From: Armatimonadota bacterium
GTDB taxonomy: Bacteria > Armatimonadota > SYMT01
NCBI GenBank assembly: GCA_020696885.1
Contig: JAJFMS010000309.1
Span: 1-5,409 of the forward strand
Direction of reading: 5' to 3'
Length of the DNA stretch: 5,409 bases
In this document: positions 1 through 5,409 of the stretch, in pieces
Layout: the number at the start of each line of letters is the position of its first letter
How positions within the stretch are numbered: position 1 is the stretch's first letter
Position numbers and translations under genes: made by a program
The notes under the pieces: generated by a model
Told to the model about the DNA's origin: nothing
Seen by the model: the letters and a program-made list of their open reading frames with translations, nothing else
The model's database searches: none

Positions 1-29
1 CCGTGCGTAGGGGACCACGCACCGGTCCG
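1..29 (-). other. 3' exon flank of the intron with a small hairpin
   Basis: This is the host sequence after the intron. It contains a 6-bp inverted repeat, GTGCGT (3-8) with ACGCAC (17-22), around an eight-base loop. Joining it to the 5' exon (2012 and upwards) would restore the uninterrupted site. No gene can be read from so short a piece. Confidence 0.5.
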
Positions 30-31
30 AT

Positions 32-67
32 AAAGGTCAGGGGGAGGTCACCCTCCCACCTGCCTTT
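32..67 (-). ncRNA. Group II intron domain VI (branch-point helix)
   Basis: Domain VI presents the bulged adenosine that attacks the 5' splice site to form the lariat. Read on the minus strand, AAAGG (67-63) pairs with CCTTT (36-32), CAGG (62-59) with CCTG (41-38), and GGGAGG (57-52) with CCTCCC (47-42). The helix is capped by a GTGA tetraloop of the GNRA type (51-48). Only A37 on the 3' side and T58 on the 5' side are unpaired. A37 lies seven bases before the predicted intron end at 30, the usual branch-point distance. Two bases (69-68) separate it from domain V. Confidence 0.92.
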
Positions 68-1561
68 CCGAACCGTACGTGCGGTTTTCCCGCATACGGC
101 TCTCCCCCAGCGTCGTCCTTCCGGACCCTCGGCTGCCACGGGTCCTGTCGAAATCCGAGGTTCAGTTCCTGCAACGAGACCAGGCCTAACTGCTTCAGAA
201 CGGTGGGCGAGATCCAACTCGTCCACCAGCCCAGACGCACCCGGCCCGTGAGCGCCATCCGCAGGCGGCGGCGCACGTACTCATCATAGGCACGGTAATA
301 GCTCGGATAGGCCCACACCGACCGGTAGTACCCGTGCCACCCGACCAGATACCGGTTGAGCCGCACGAGGATCTCCTGCAGCCGCCGGTTGCGTGCCAGC
401 CGGGCCGGCACGACGGATTTCTGTTTCGGGAGCCGTTGGTTCTTCAAGCGCGGGGTGAGCTCCCGGACGCGTTCCCGAAAGCGTTGCACCGACTTACGGC
501 GCACTCCCTTTCGCAGCGCTCCGGTCTTCGGATCGGCGTAGTAGTGGTAGCCCAGAAATTCGAAGCCCGCAGTCACCGCTACGATCCGCGTCTTCTCCGG
601 GTGCAGCGCCAAGCCCCACTGGCCTTCCAGGATCTGGCGGGCCAGCGTCAGCGCGGCGCGAGCCTCGCTTTCGCTTTTGGCGAAGATCACAAAGTCGTCC
701 GCATAGCGCACCAGTCCGTAGCCCGCTTGCACCATCGCCGTGTCGAAGGCGTGCAAGTAGACGTTGGCCAGCAACGGAGACAGCGGTCCCCCTTGCGGGG
801 TGCCGAGTTCCGTCGGCTCGACCGTGGCGGTGTCCGGGAGGCTCACTCCCGCGGTGAGGATCCGCCGGAGGAGTTTCAGGACGCTGCCGTCGGCCACTTC
901 TTCGTTCAGGGCCGTGAGCAACCGCTCCTGGTCCACCTGGTCGAAGAATTGCTGGAGCGCCCTGAGGGCACCCGGCGTCCACCACCCAGGTATAGCCGTG
1001 GCGGACCGCTTGGTCTACGACCGCGAGGGCGGTAGCGCAGCCGCGTCCCGGGCGGAACCCGTGACTGCGGGAGCTGAACTTCGCCTCGAAGATCGGCCCG
1101 AGGATCTGTAGTAGCGCTTGTTGCACGATCCGGTCCTGGATCGTGGGAATGCCGAGCGGGCGTTCCCCGCCGCCGCTCTTCGGAATATAGACCCGCCGCA
1201 CCGGTTGGGGCCGGTAGGTCTTGCTTCGCAGGTCTTGGGAGAGGCGCTGCAGCCGCCGTTCCGCGTCCTCGGCGTACTTCTCGACGGTCATCCCGTCGCG
1301 GCCGGGGGCGCCGCCGTTGGCTCTCACCCTTTCCCAGGCGGACTGCAAATTCCGTAGCGCATAGACTTTGTCGATCAGCGAATGCCACTTCTGCCGTCGT
1401 GGCGGTCGGTGGGCTGCGGCCGGCTGAGTGCTTGCGCCCGATCTGTTCCGGGTTCCGGCGGCGTGCGCTGGGGAACCCCCTGCGGTTTCCTGCGTCCCGT
1501 CTTTCGCCCCCGTTTCCGGAAAGGCGAGCGTGAGCGTCAGTGGGCCTCTTCCATCCTGCAT
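37..1561 (-). pseudogene. ltrA: Frameshifted group II intron reverse transcriptase/maturase (LtrA-type)
   Basis: The intron-encoded protein normally binds the intron RNA, helps it splice as a maturase, and copies it into DNA at a target site. The first part (1561-974, 196 codons) carries the N-terminal RT motifs: RPLGIPTIQDRIVQQAL at about residues 134-150, HGFRPGRGC at about 167-175, and the start of motif 3, TWVVDA, at 191-196. The reading frame then shifts. The second part resumes in another frame with LQQFFDQVDQERLL (957 downwards), then GTPQGGPLSPLLANVY, the catalytic YADD (705-694), and a maturase (domain X/GIIM) region with RLNRYLVGWHGYYR. No HNH endonuclease domain follows. Sixteen bases (973-958) stand where a single Asp codon is expected, a net +13. 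The reconstructed protein would be about 503 residues. The ATG at 1561 has a weak GAGG ten bases upstream. The C-terminus is encoded by domains V and VI, ending at a TGA at 39-37. A sequencing or assembly error is possible. Confidence 0.87.
70..102 (-). ncRNA. Group II intron domain V (catalytic hairpin)
   Basis: Domain V is the catalytic core that binds the metal ions for splicing. On the minus strand the lower stem is GAGCCGTA (102-95) against TACGGTTC (77-70). A two-base CG bulge lies on the 3' side, and an upper stem TGCGG/CCGCA is closed by a GAAAA loop. The AGC triad sits at bases 2-4. It measures 33 nt where 34 is usual for this domain, the upper helix/loop being one base short. It also lies inside the maturase reading frame, where it encodes exactly eleven residues (EPYAGKPHVRF). 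Confidence 0.94.
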
Positions 1562-2011
1562 CGGTAGCTTGCCTCGTGGCGAGTCGCGAACCCTAGCTGG
1601 CTGCGGCCCCTTCGCTGTTCCCGGCTTTCACCGGGCGTCAGCGCTACTATGAGCCGCTCTGACTCCTCGTCGCCCGCTGCTCCTGACTGCCTTCGGTGGC
1701 AGCGTTCCGACCGGGACGAGCGGGTCCCGGCCGAGCGCACGAGGTCTCCCTCGGTCACGTATATCCCTGTTCCCCCCGTCCCAGCGCCAACCACGCCACG
1801 GGTTCCTGTGCCGGACTTCGCCTTGATCCGCAGGCTCGCCCACCCGTACCGCCGAATTGCGTTCGTGTTCCTCCGGGCCAGGGTTTGGCATCGGACCCTT
1901 CACCGCTGCCTCGCGACAGTCGGCTGTCTCTGCCTATTGGAGGTAACTTACATCACACAGGTCCTCCAAGCGGGATTTGAACCCGCTAGCGGTACACGCT
2001 GCGAGGCGCAC
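1562..2011 (-). ncRNA. Group II intron domains I-III (5' structural RNA)
   Basis: This 450-base stretch has no credible gene and is explained as the 5' scaffold of the intron. Visible structures are the GTGCG terminus, a hairpin AGCGGG/CCCGCT with a seven-base loop (1987-1969), a 7-bp stem TTGGAGG/CCTCCAA (1969-1963 with 1943-1937), the long-range GCCTCGC/GCGAGGC pairing, the EBS1 candidate at 1898-1893, and a two-tier hairpin at 1643-1613 (CGCTG/CAGCG around CCCGG/CCGGG). Boundaries between domains I, II and III cannot be fixed by eye. EBS2 was not located with confidence; a TCCCG near 1720 could pair with CGGGA in the exon. Confidence 0.75.
1893..1898 (-). other. Candidate EBS1 (exon-binding site 1)
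   Basis: The minus-strand bases GGGTCC at 1898-1893 can form six pairs, one of them G-U, with GGATCC at 2017-2012, the last six bases of the upstream exon. This is the pairing that defines the 5' splice site and the retrohoming target. It lies about 113 bases into the intron, rather early for EBS1, so it is a good candidate and not a certainty. Confidence 0.6.
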
Positions 2012-2019
2012 GGATCCTT

Positions 2020-2047
2020 CCCGTTGGTCAGGATGACCAGTTACGGG
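2020..2047 (-). terminator. Hairpin between operon stop and intron; possible terminator or intron target
   Basis: On the minus strand CCCGT (2024-2020 partner, 2047-2043 on the complementary side) and a perfect 6-bp TGGTCA/TGACCA stem with a three-base loop (2039-2025) form an 11-bp hairpin with a three-base bulge. It begins 28 bases after the stop of the FG-GAP gene and ends eight bases before the intron. There is no T-run after it, in either the present or the intron-free sequence, so it is not a textbook Rho-independent terminator. It could still be a 3' mRNA-stabilising structure or part of the intron target. Confidence 0.4.
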
Positions 2048-2075
2048 GATGGTGGTGGACGGGCGGAAATCCCGG

Positions 2076-3794
2076 TTACTTCATCGCGACCGCGCCGCCG
2101 GACTGCAGCACCTGGTGAATCTGGTCCACCGCAAGACCCGGGTGCGTGGTAATCGCGCCGTTGGGCCAGCGGATCCGCAGCTCCTCGATCGTTCCGGAAG
2201 CGCCCAGGCCGAACAGCAGGCGGGGGTCGCTGGAGCTGGCGTAGCTGGAGCCGGCGCGAACCTCCCGCTGCTGGGTGACGCCGCCGGACTTCAGCCAGAC
2301 CTTGGCGCCCACAGCCTGCGGGTTACCCTTCGCGGCGCGGAGTTCCAACTCGATCCAATGGCCCGCGGTCGTGCCCTCGTGGCGGTAGTGGGTCGCACGG
2401 TCGCGGATGGCGGAGACCACGATGTCCGTCCGGCCGCGATTCTCCAGGTCCCCGAACGCCGCCCCCCGGGCCACCCGCTGTCCCCCCGCGATGCCGGAGG
2501 GGACGGAGGTCTCTTCGAAGCGGCCCCCGCCGGTGTTGCGGAAGAGCTGCGAGCTCTGTTTCCAGGTCACCGCGTCGGACAGCACGGCGATATCGTCCAG
2601 CACGTGCCCGTTCGCGAAGAAGAGGTCTTGCCGGCCGTCCAGGTCGTAGTCCAGGAATCCGGTGCCGAATCCCAGGTAGCGGAACGTGGCCGAGCCCATC
2701 CCGGACGCTATCCCCAGGTCCCGGAAGACCGCCCCCTCGTTGTGGTAGAGCGCGTTCGGCTCCTCGCTGAAGTTCGTGACCATCAGGTCCAGGCGGCCAT
2801 CGTTGTCGTAATCGCCCGAATCCACCCCCATCCCGGCGCGGCGGTCCCCGTCTTCCCCGTAGGCCACGCCCAGATCCTTAGCCACCTCGCGGAACTTGCC
2901 GTTCCCCAGATTCCGGTACAGGAAGTTCGGCCAGAGGTCGTTCGCCACGAACAGGTCCGGCCGGCCGTCGTCATCGTAGTCGGTCCAGAGCACGCCGAGC
3001 CCGTTACCCACGGGCGAGCCAAGCGCCGCCGCGGTAACGTCCGTGAACGTGCCGTTGCGGTTGTTGCGGAAGAGGCTGTGCCGCTCCGGCTGGTAGATGC
3101 CGGGACCGCAGTAGGTCCGCTTTCCGGGCGTCTTGGAGGCGCAGTAGAGGTCCTTGTCGAGCTGGTACTTGACGTAGTTGGCCACGTAGAGGTCCAGGTA
3201 GCCATCGCCGTCGTAGTCGCCCCAGGCAGCGCTGGCGCCCAGCCGGGGGTCGCCCACGCCCGCCTTCGCCGTCACGTCCTCGAACGTGCCGTCCCCGCGG
3301 TTCCGGTAGAGCAGGTCCGGACCCATGGCGGTCACAAACAGGTCCACGTGCCCGTCGTTGTCAAAATCGGCGGCAGCCGCCCCCACGCAGTAGTGAGCGC
3401 CACCGGACAGGCCGGCTTTCTCGGTGACGTCTTCGAAGGTGCCGTCGTGCTTGTTCCGGAACAGCGCGTTCCGGAGTGGGGCGCCCTGGTAGCCCGGCAG
3501 CGGCCGCCCGTTGGTGAAGAAGACGTCCAGCCAGCCGTCGCCGTCGAAGTCGAAGAGCGCGACTCCCCCGCCCATCTGCTCCGGGAAGTAATGCCGCCCG
3601 CAACTGCCGTCCGAGTGCTCGAAAGCGCCGAGCCCGCTGCGCGCCGCGGCGTTGATATACGTGGGTCCCGGTTGGGGAGCGGTCTTCACGGGCTGCGCCG
3701 GGCGTGCCCCACCGCAGCCCGCGGCCAGCCCGGCGACGGCGGGGAGCAGTAGCCCGGCAAGCCGGAGGTGAGCGCGCCGCGCGGCCGGGTTCAA
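2076..3794 (-). CDS. Secreted FG-GAP/VCBS repeat protein with C-terminal ASPIC/UnbV domain (CRTAC1-like), probable lipoprotein
   Basis: A predicted 572-residue exported protein of the FG-GAP/ASPIC-UnbV family, expected to fold largely as a calcium-binding beta-propeller outside the cytoplasm. No enzymatic role is known for such proteins. Residues 1-27 form a signal peptide (arginines, a Leu/Ala/Gly/Val core, then AAGC), making Cys27 a plausible lipidation site although Ala at -3 is not ideal. Seven repeats carry the DxDxDG-type loop near residues 82, 143, 193, 272, 328, 382 and 449; the last (DLENRGRTD) is degenerate. Many repeats are followed by a YRN...GTFEDVT-like strand. A cysteine-containing insert (YCASKTPGKRTYCGPGIY) lies at 217-234. 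Residues 479-565 are the ASPIC/UnbV domain. The start is TTG: its TTGA overlaps the stop of the TPR gene, a GGAG (3806-3803) lies eight bases upstream, and this start gives a complete signal peptide. Confidence 0.93.
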   Translation of the reverse strand: MNPAARRAHLRLAGLLLPAVAGLAAGCGGARPAQPVKTAPQPGPTYINAAARSGLGAFEHSDGSCGRHYFPEQMGGGVALFDFDGDGWLDVFFTNGRPLPGYQGAPLRNALFRNKHDGTFEDVTEKAGLSGGAHYCVGAAAADFDNDGHVDLFVTAMGPDLLYRNRGDGTFEDVTAKAGVGDPRLGASAAWGDYDGDGYLDLYVANYVKYQLDKDLYCASKTPGKRTYCGPGIYQPERHSLFRNNRNGTFTDVTAAALGSPVGNGLGVLWTDYDDDGRPDLFVANDLWPNFLYRNLGNGKFREVAKDLGVAYGEDGDRRAGMGVDSGDYDNDGRLDLMVTNFSEEPNALYHNEGAVFRDLGIASGMGSATFRYLGFGTGFLDYDLDGRQDLFFANGHVLDDIAVLSDAVTWKQSSQLFRNTGGGRFEETSVPSGIAGGQRVARGAAFGDLENRGRTDIVVSAIRDRATHYRHEGTTAGHWIELELRAAKGNPQAVGAKVWLKSGGVTQQREVRAGSSYASSSDPRLLFGLGASGTIEELRIRWPNGAITTHPGLAVDQIHQVLQSGGAVAMK

Positions 3795-5176
3795 GGCTGG
3801 GACTCCGCGAGCTTCCGGCTCACCTTCTCCATCTCGGCACGCACCTCGGTGGACCGGGGGTCCGCCTCGAGCGCAGCCTGGAGGTGGGTGGCCGCCTGGA
3901 CATAATCACCGCGCTTCATCGCCTCGCGCCCCAGCCGCAGCCGCTCCTTCGGAGTGCGGACGCCTTCACTGAATTGTTGGGCATGGCTGAGCGCCTCGAA
4001 CTTCGCGCTGGCACGCGCCGCTTCGGCCGTGCGCCCCAACCGGCGGTAGGTGGCCGCGAGGTTGTAGTAGGCGTTGAGGTCTTTCGGGTTCAGCTTCACC
4101 AACCGCTCCAACAGCTTGACCGATTCCTCGAGGTCGCCCTTTGCCGCCCGGCGAGTGAGGACGAGCATCAGCGACCGCATCGCGTTGCTGTTGCTCGGCT
4201 CGATCTTCAGCGCCTGCCGGTACAGCTCGATCGCCTTGGGGAGATCGGCGGCCTTCGGGTCCAGCGCGTAGGAGTCGCCGAGGGCCCAGAAGTAGTGCGG
4301 CTCCTGCGGGTTGAGCTGGATCGCCTGCTGCAGCGGCTTCCGCGCCTGCTCGTACTCGGCCAGGCTCACGCGATAGAGGCCCAGGCGACCGAAGGCATCG
4401 TCCCGCTGCGGGTCCAGCGTAGAGGCTTGCTGCATCTCCGCTGCCGCCGCCTGAAGCTGGCGGAGCAGCTCGTACGCCCGGCCCATCAGGAAGTGGAGGT
4501 CCGCGCGGCTGGGGTTCGCCTGCAGCGCCGGCTCCAGCACCTTCTTCGCGCCCTCCCCATCCTCCAGCAGGATCAGCACGTTTCCAAGCGCGGTGCGGAT
4601 CTCCTCGTCCTTCGGGTGACGCGCGAGGCCGGCGCGCAGGATCTTCGCGGCCCCGGGGAGGTCGCGGCGACGCACCCGCACCTGGCCGCGGCCCCGGTAG
4701 ACGAACGCGTTCCCCGGGTCCAGCTCGTCTGCTCGTTGATAGGCCGCCTCGGCTACGTCCAGCTTGCTGGCCAGCGTGGCGGTGTCCCCCAGGGCCACCC
4801 AGGTAAGGGTGTCCTGCGGCTGCAGCCGGGCCGCGGTCTGCAGGTGCGGGATGGCCAGGGGCGCGGCGCCGGCCTGGAGGTAAGCCCGGGCCGCCTGCAT
4901 GCGCAGGTTGGCGTTCTTCGGCTCCGCGCTCACCCGCTCCTCCACCTGCCTCCGCAGCTCCGCGAGCTCTGCTTCCATGCGGGCCGCCACGATCGCCGGG
5001 GACTCCACCGGCCGCGACGCGATAGCGGGCGCAGTGGTGGTGGTGGGCGGCGTGGTGGACACGACCGCTGTGCCGGCGGGCGGCTTCGGCTTGTACAGGA
5101 ACTTCCGGGCTACCAGGGCGCCGCCCGTGGCAAGCGCCCCCGCCAGAAAGATCACCGGCAGCTTGCCGTAGCTCAT
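3791..5176 (-). CDS. Membrane-anchored tetratricopeptide repeat (TPR) protein
   Basis: A 461-residue TPR protein, probably a scaffold for protein-protein contacts. Residues 7-23 form one hydrophobic segment (PVIFLAGALATGGALVA), followed by RKFLYKPK and then a Pro/Thr-rich linker (31-52). With a short N-terminus before it, this looks like an uncleaved membrane anchor; topology is ambiguous because basic residues follow the segment. From about residue 60 a charged helix leads into roughly ten TPR units spanning 88-441, with the typical pattern of small residues and repeat-closing Pro (for example ALKIEPSNSNA and LVKLNPKDLNAYYNLA). Residues 398-412 break the regular spacing. The ATG at 5176 overlaps the upstream stop as ATGA and has a strong purine-rich RBS. 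Its place between two UnbV-domain genes suggests that it acts with their products at the cell envelope; partners and role are unknown. Confidence 0.92.
   Translation of the reverse strand: MSYGKLPVIFLAGALATGGALVARKFLYKPKPPAGTAVVSTTPPTTTTAPAIASRPVESPAIVAARMEAELAELRRQVEERVSAEPKNANLRMQAARAYLQAGAAPLAIPHLQTAARLQPQDTLTWVALGDTATLASKLDVAEAAYQRADELDPGNAFVYRGRGQVRVRRRDLPGAAKILRAGLARHPKDEEIRTALGNVLILLEDGEGAKKVLEPALQANPSRADLHFLMGRAYELLRQLQAAAAEMQQASTLDPQRDDAFGRLGLYRVSLAEYEQARKPLQQAIQLNPQEPHYFWALGDSYALDPKAADLPKAIELYRQALKIEPSNSNAMRSLMLVLTRRAAKGDLEESVKLLERLVKLNPKDLNAYYNLAATYRRLGRTAEAARASAKFEALSHAQQFSEGVRTPKERLRLGREAMKRGDYVQAATHLQAALEADPRSTEVRAEMEKVSRKLAESQP
3803..3806 (-). promoter_or_regulatory. Ribosome binding site supporting the TTG start at 3794
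   Basis: GGAG on the minus strand lies eight bases before the TTG codon, inside the end of the TPR gene. Together with the TTGA overlap it supports the rare start codon and points to translational coupling. Confidence 0.6.
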
Positions 5177-5409
5177 CGGTCCCCTCCCTTTGCTGGGGTT
5201 TCTTCGACCTTCAGGTACCGATCGACGGCGGTAGGCTTCACGGTGCTGGTCTTTCCGGATGGCCAGCGAACAGTGAGCGTGAGCCCGGCGCCGTCCGCCG
5301 CGGATCCCAACCCGAAGAGCAGGCGGAAGTCCGAATTCGAGAGATAGCTGCCGCCGCTGCGCACTTCCCGGACCTGCTTCCCGGCCGGAGTCTCCAGAGT
5401 CACCCGCGC
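5173..5409 (-). CDS. C-terminal fragment of a second ASPIC/UnbV-domain protein (cut by window edge)
   Basis: The reading frame is open to the right edge of the window, giving 78 residues of a C-terminus that starts ARVTLETPAGKQ. It matches the family's ASPIC/UnbV domain: REVRSGGSYLSNSDFRLLFG is followed by a VRWPSG motif, closely parallel to REVRAGSSYASSSDPRLLFG and IRWPNG in the gene at 2076-3794. The two are therefore paralogues over this domain. An internal GTG at 5403 could be read as a start, but the frame continues in family-like sequence upstream of it, so the true start is outside the window. The upstream part probably carries FG-GAP repeats, as is usual for the family, but this is not visible. 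Its TGA stop overlaps the TPR start (ATGA). Confidence 0.9.
   Translation of the reverse strand, partial: ARVTLETPAGKQVREVRSGGSYLSNSDFRLLFGLGSAADGAGLTLTVRWPSGKTSTVKPTAVDRYLKVEETPAKGGDR
5181..5189 (-). promoter_or_regulatory. Strong Shine-Dalgarno for the TPR gene
   Basis: AGGGAGGGG on the minus strand stands four bases before the ATG at 5176. It lies inside the last codons of the upstream gene and fixes the start choice. Confidence 0.7.

Larger units (their letters stand above)
30..2011 (-). mobile_element. Complete group II intron with intron-encoded RT/maturase
   Basis: A self-splicing retroelement of 1982 nt. On the minus strand it begins with GTGCG (2011-2007) and ends in AT (31-30). 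The six bases of upstream exon (GGATCC, 2017-2012) can pair with GGGTCC at 1898-1893 as IBS1/EBS1, with one G-U wobble. A 7-bp pairing joins GCCTCGC (2007-2001) to GCGAGGC (1914-1908) within domain I. Domains I-III fill about 450 nt (2011-1562), domain IV holds the reverse transcriptase gene, domain V is 102-70 and domain VI is 67-32. The catalytic triad in domain V reads AGC, which favours a IIA/IIB-type RNA over IIC, whose triad is CGC. The length is normal for a compact bacterial intron. The 3' end is well supported; the 5' end is good but less certain. The element lies in the same orientation as the operon and just beyond it, so it interrupts no visible gene. Confidence 0.88.

Noticed and set aside
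906..1388. Minus-strand 160-codon frame overlapping the maturase
   Set aside because: It is the third frame of the maturase gene: Arg/Pro-rich, with no RT motifs.
1736..1740. GTGCG on the minus strand at 1740 as an alternative intron 5' end
   Set aside because: It would leave only about 180 bases for domains I-III, too little for a functional intron, and would exclude the EBS1 and 7-bp pairing seen from 2011. It remains the main fallback if 2011 is wrong.
1969..1987. A tRNA T-arm-like hairpin (GGGTTCAAATCCC) on the minus strand
   Set aside because: There is no matching acceptor strand, D-arm or anticodon arm upstream at tRNA spacing. The partner CCTCCAA lies downstream instead, and the structure fits a domain I hairpin of the intron.
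1649..2152. Plus-strand open frame of 167 codons across the intron 5' region
   Set aside because: It has no domain, crosses the intron boundary and exon hairpin, and lies in structured RNA of the opposite strand.
2049..3752. A 567-codon open frame on the plus strand, opposite the FG-GAP gene
   Set aside because: It is a shadow of a high-GC gene whose minus-strand product has clear signal peptide, calcium loops and UnbV domain. The plus-strand product has no recognisable domain and is rich in Val/Arg/Pro/Ala, as expected from antisense reading.
3704..5347. A 547-codon open frame on the plus strand, opposite the TPR gene
   Set aside because: It is also antisense to a well-supported gene, is rich in Arg/Leu/Gly, and crosses two real gene junctions.

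Overview
The window is GC-rich DNA whose genes all lie on the minus strand, so transcription runs from high to low coordinates. It holds two things. The first is the downstream end of an operon: a partial ASPIC/UnbV-domain gene, a membrane-anchored TPR gene and a complete FG-GAP/ASPIC-UnbV lipoprotein gene. The second is a whole group II intron, inserted a few dozen bases beyond the last stop codon. FG-GAP/UnbV proteins paired with TPR proteins at high GC suggest a soil-type bacterium such as Acidobacteriota, with Planctomycetota or Verrucomicrobiota as alternatives. This is inference from gene content only.

Layout from the right edge: 5409-5173 is the C-terminus of an ASPIC/UnbV protein. 5176-3791 is a 461-residue TPR protein with one N-terminal membrane segment. 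3794-2076 is a 572-residue secreted, probably lipidated protein with seven calcium-loop repeats and a C-terminal ASPIC/UnbV domain. Each junction is a 4-base stop/start overlap (ATGA, then TTGA), so the three genes are almost certainly translated as a coupled set. Positions 2075-2012 are a short 3' flank with a hairpin (2020-2047). I see no promoter in the window; it probably lies beyond the right edge.

Positions 2011-30 are the group II intron (1982 nt). It has a GTGCG 5' end, a candidate EBS1 (1893-1898) that pairs with the six exon bases just before the intron, an intron-encoded reverse transcriptase/maturase, a canonical-looking domain V (70-102), and a very clear domain VI (32-67) with a bulged A seven bases before the AT 3' end. 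The maturase reading frame is broken at about 958-973 by a net +13 insertion that also removes the first catalytic aspartate. The intron RNA therefore looks well preserved while its protein, as read here, is dead. The 3' end of the reading frame runs through domain V, and its TGA stop supplies the predicted branch-point A. Positions 1-29 are 3' exon with a small hairpin.

Nothing here is clearly a new defence or biosynthetic system. The most interesting points are the structure of the intron, its broken RT, and the paralogue-TPR-paralogue arrangement of the operon.
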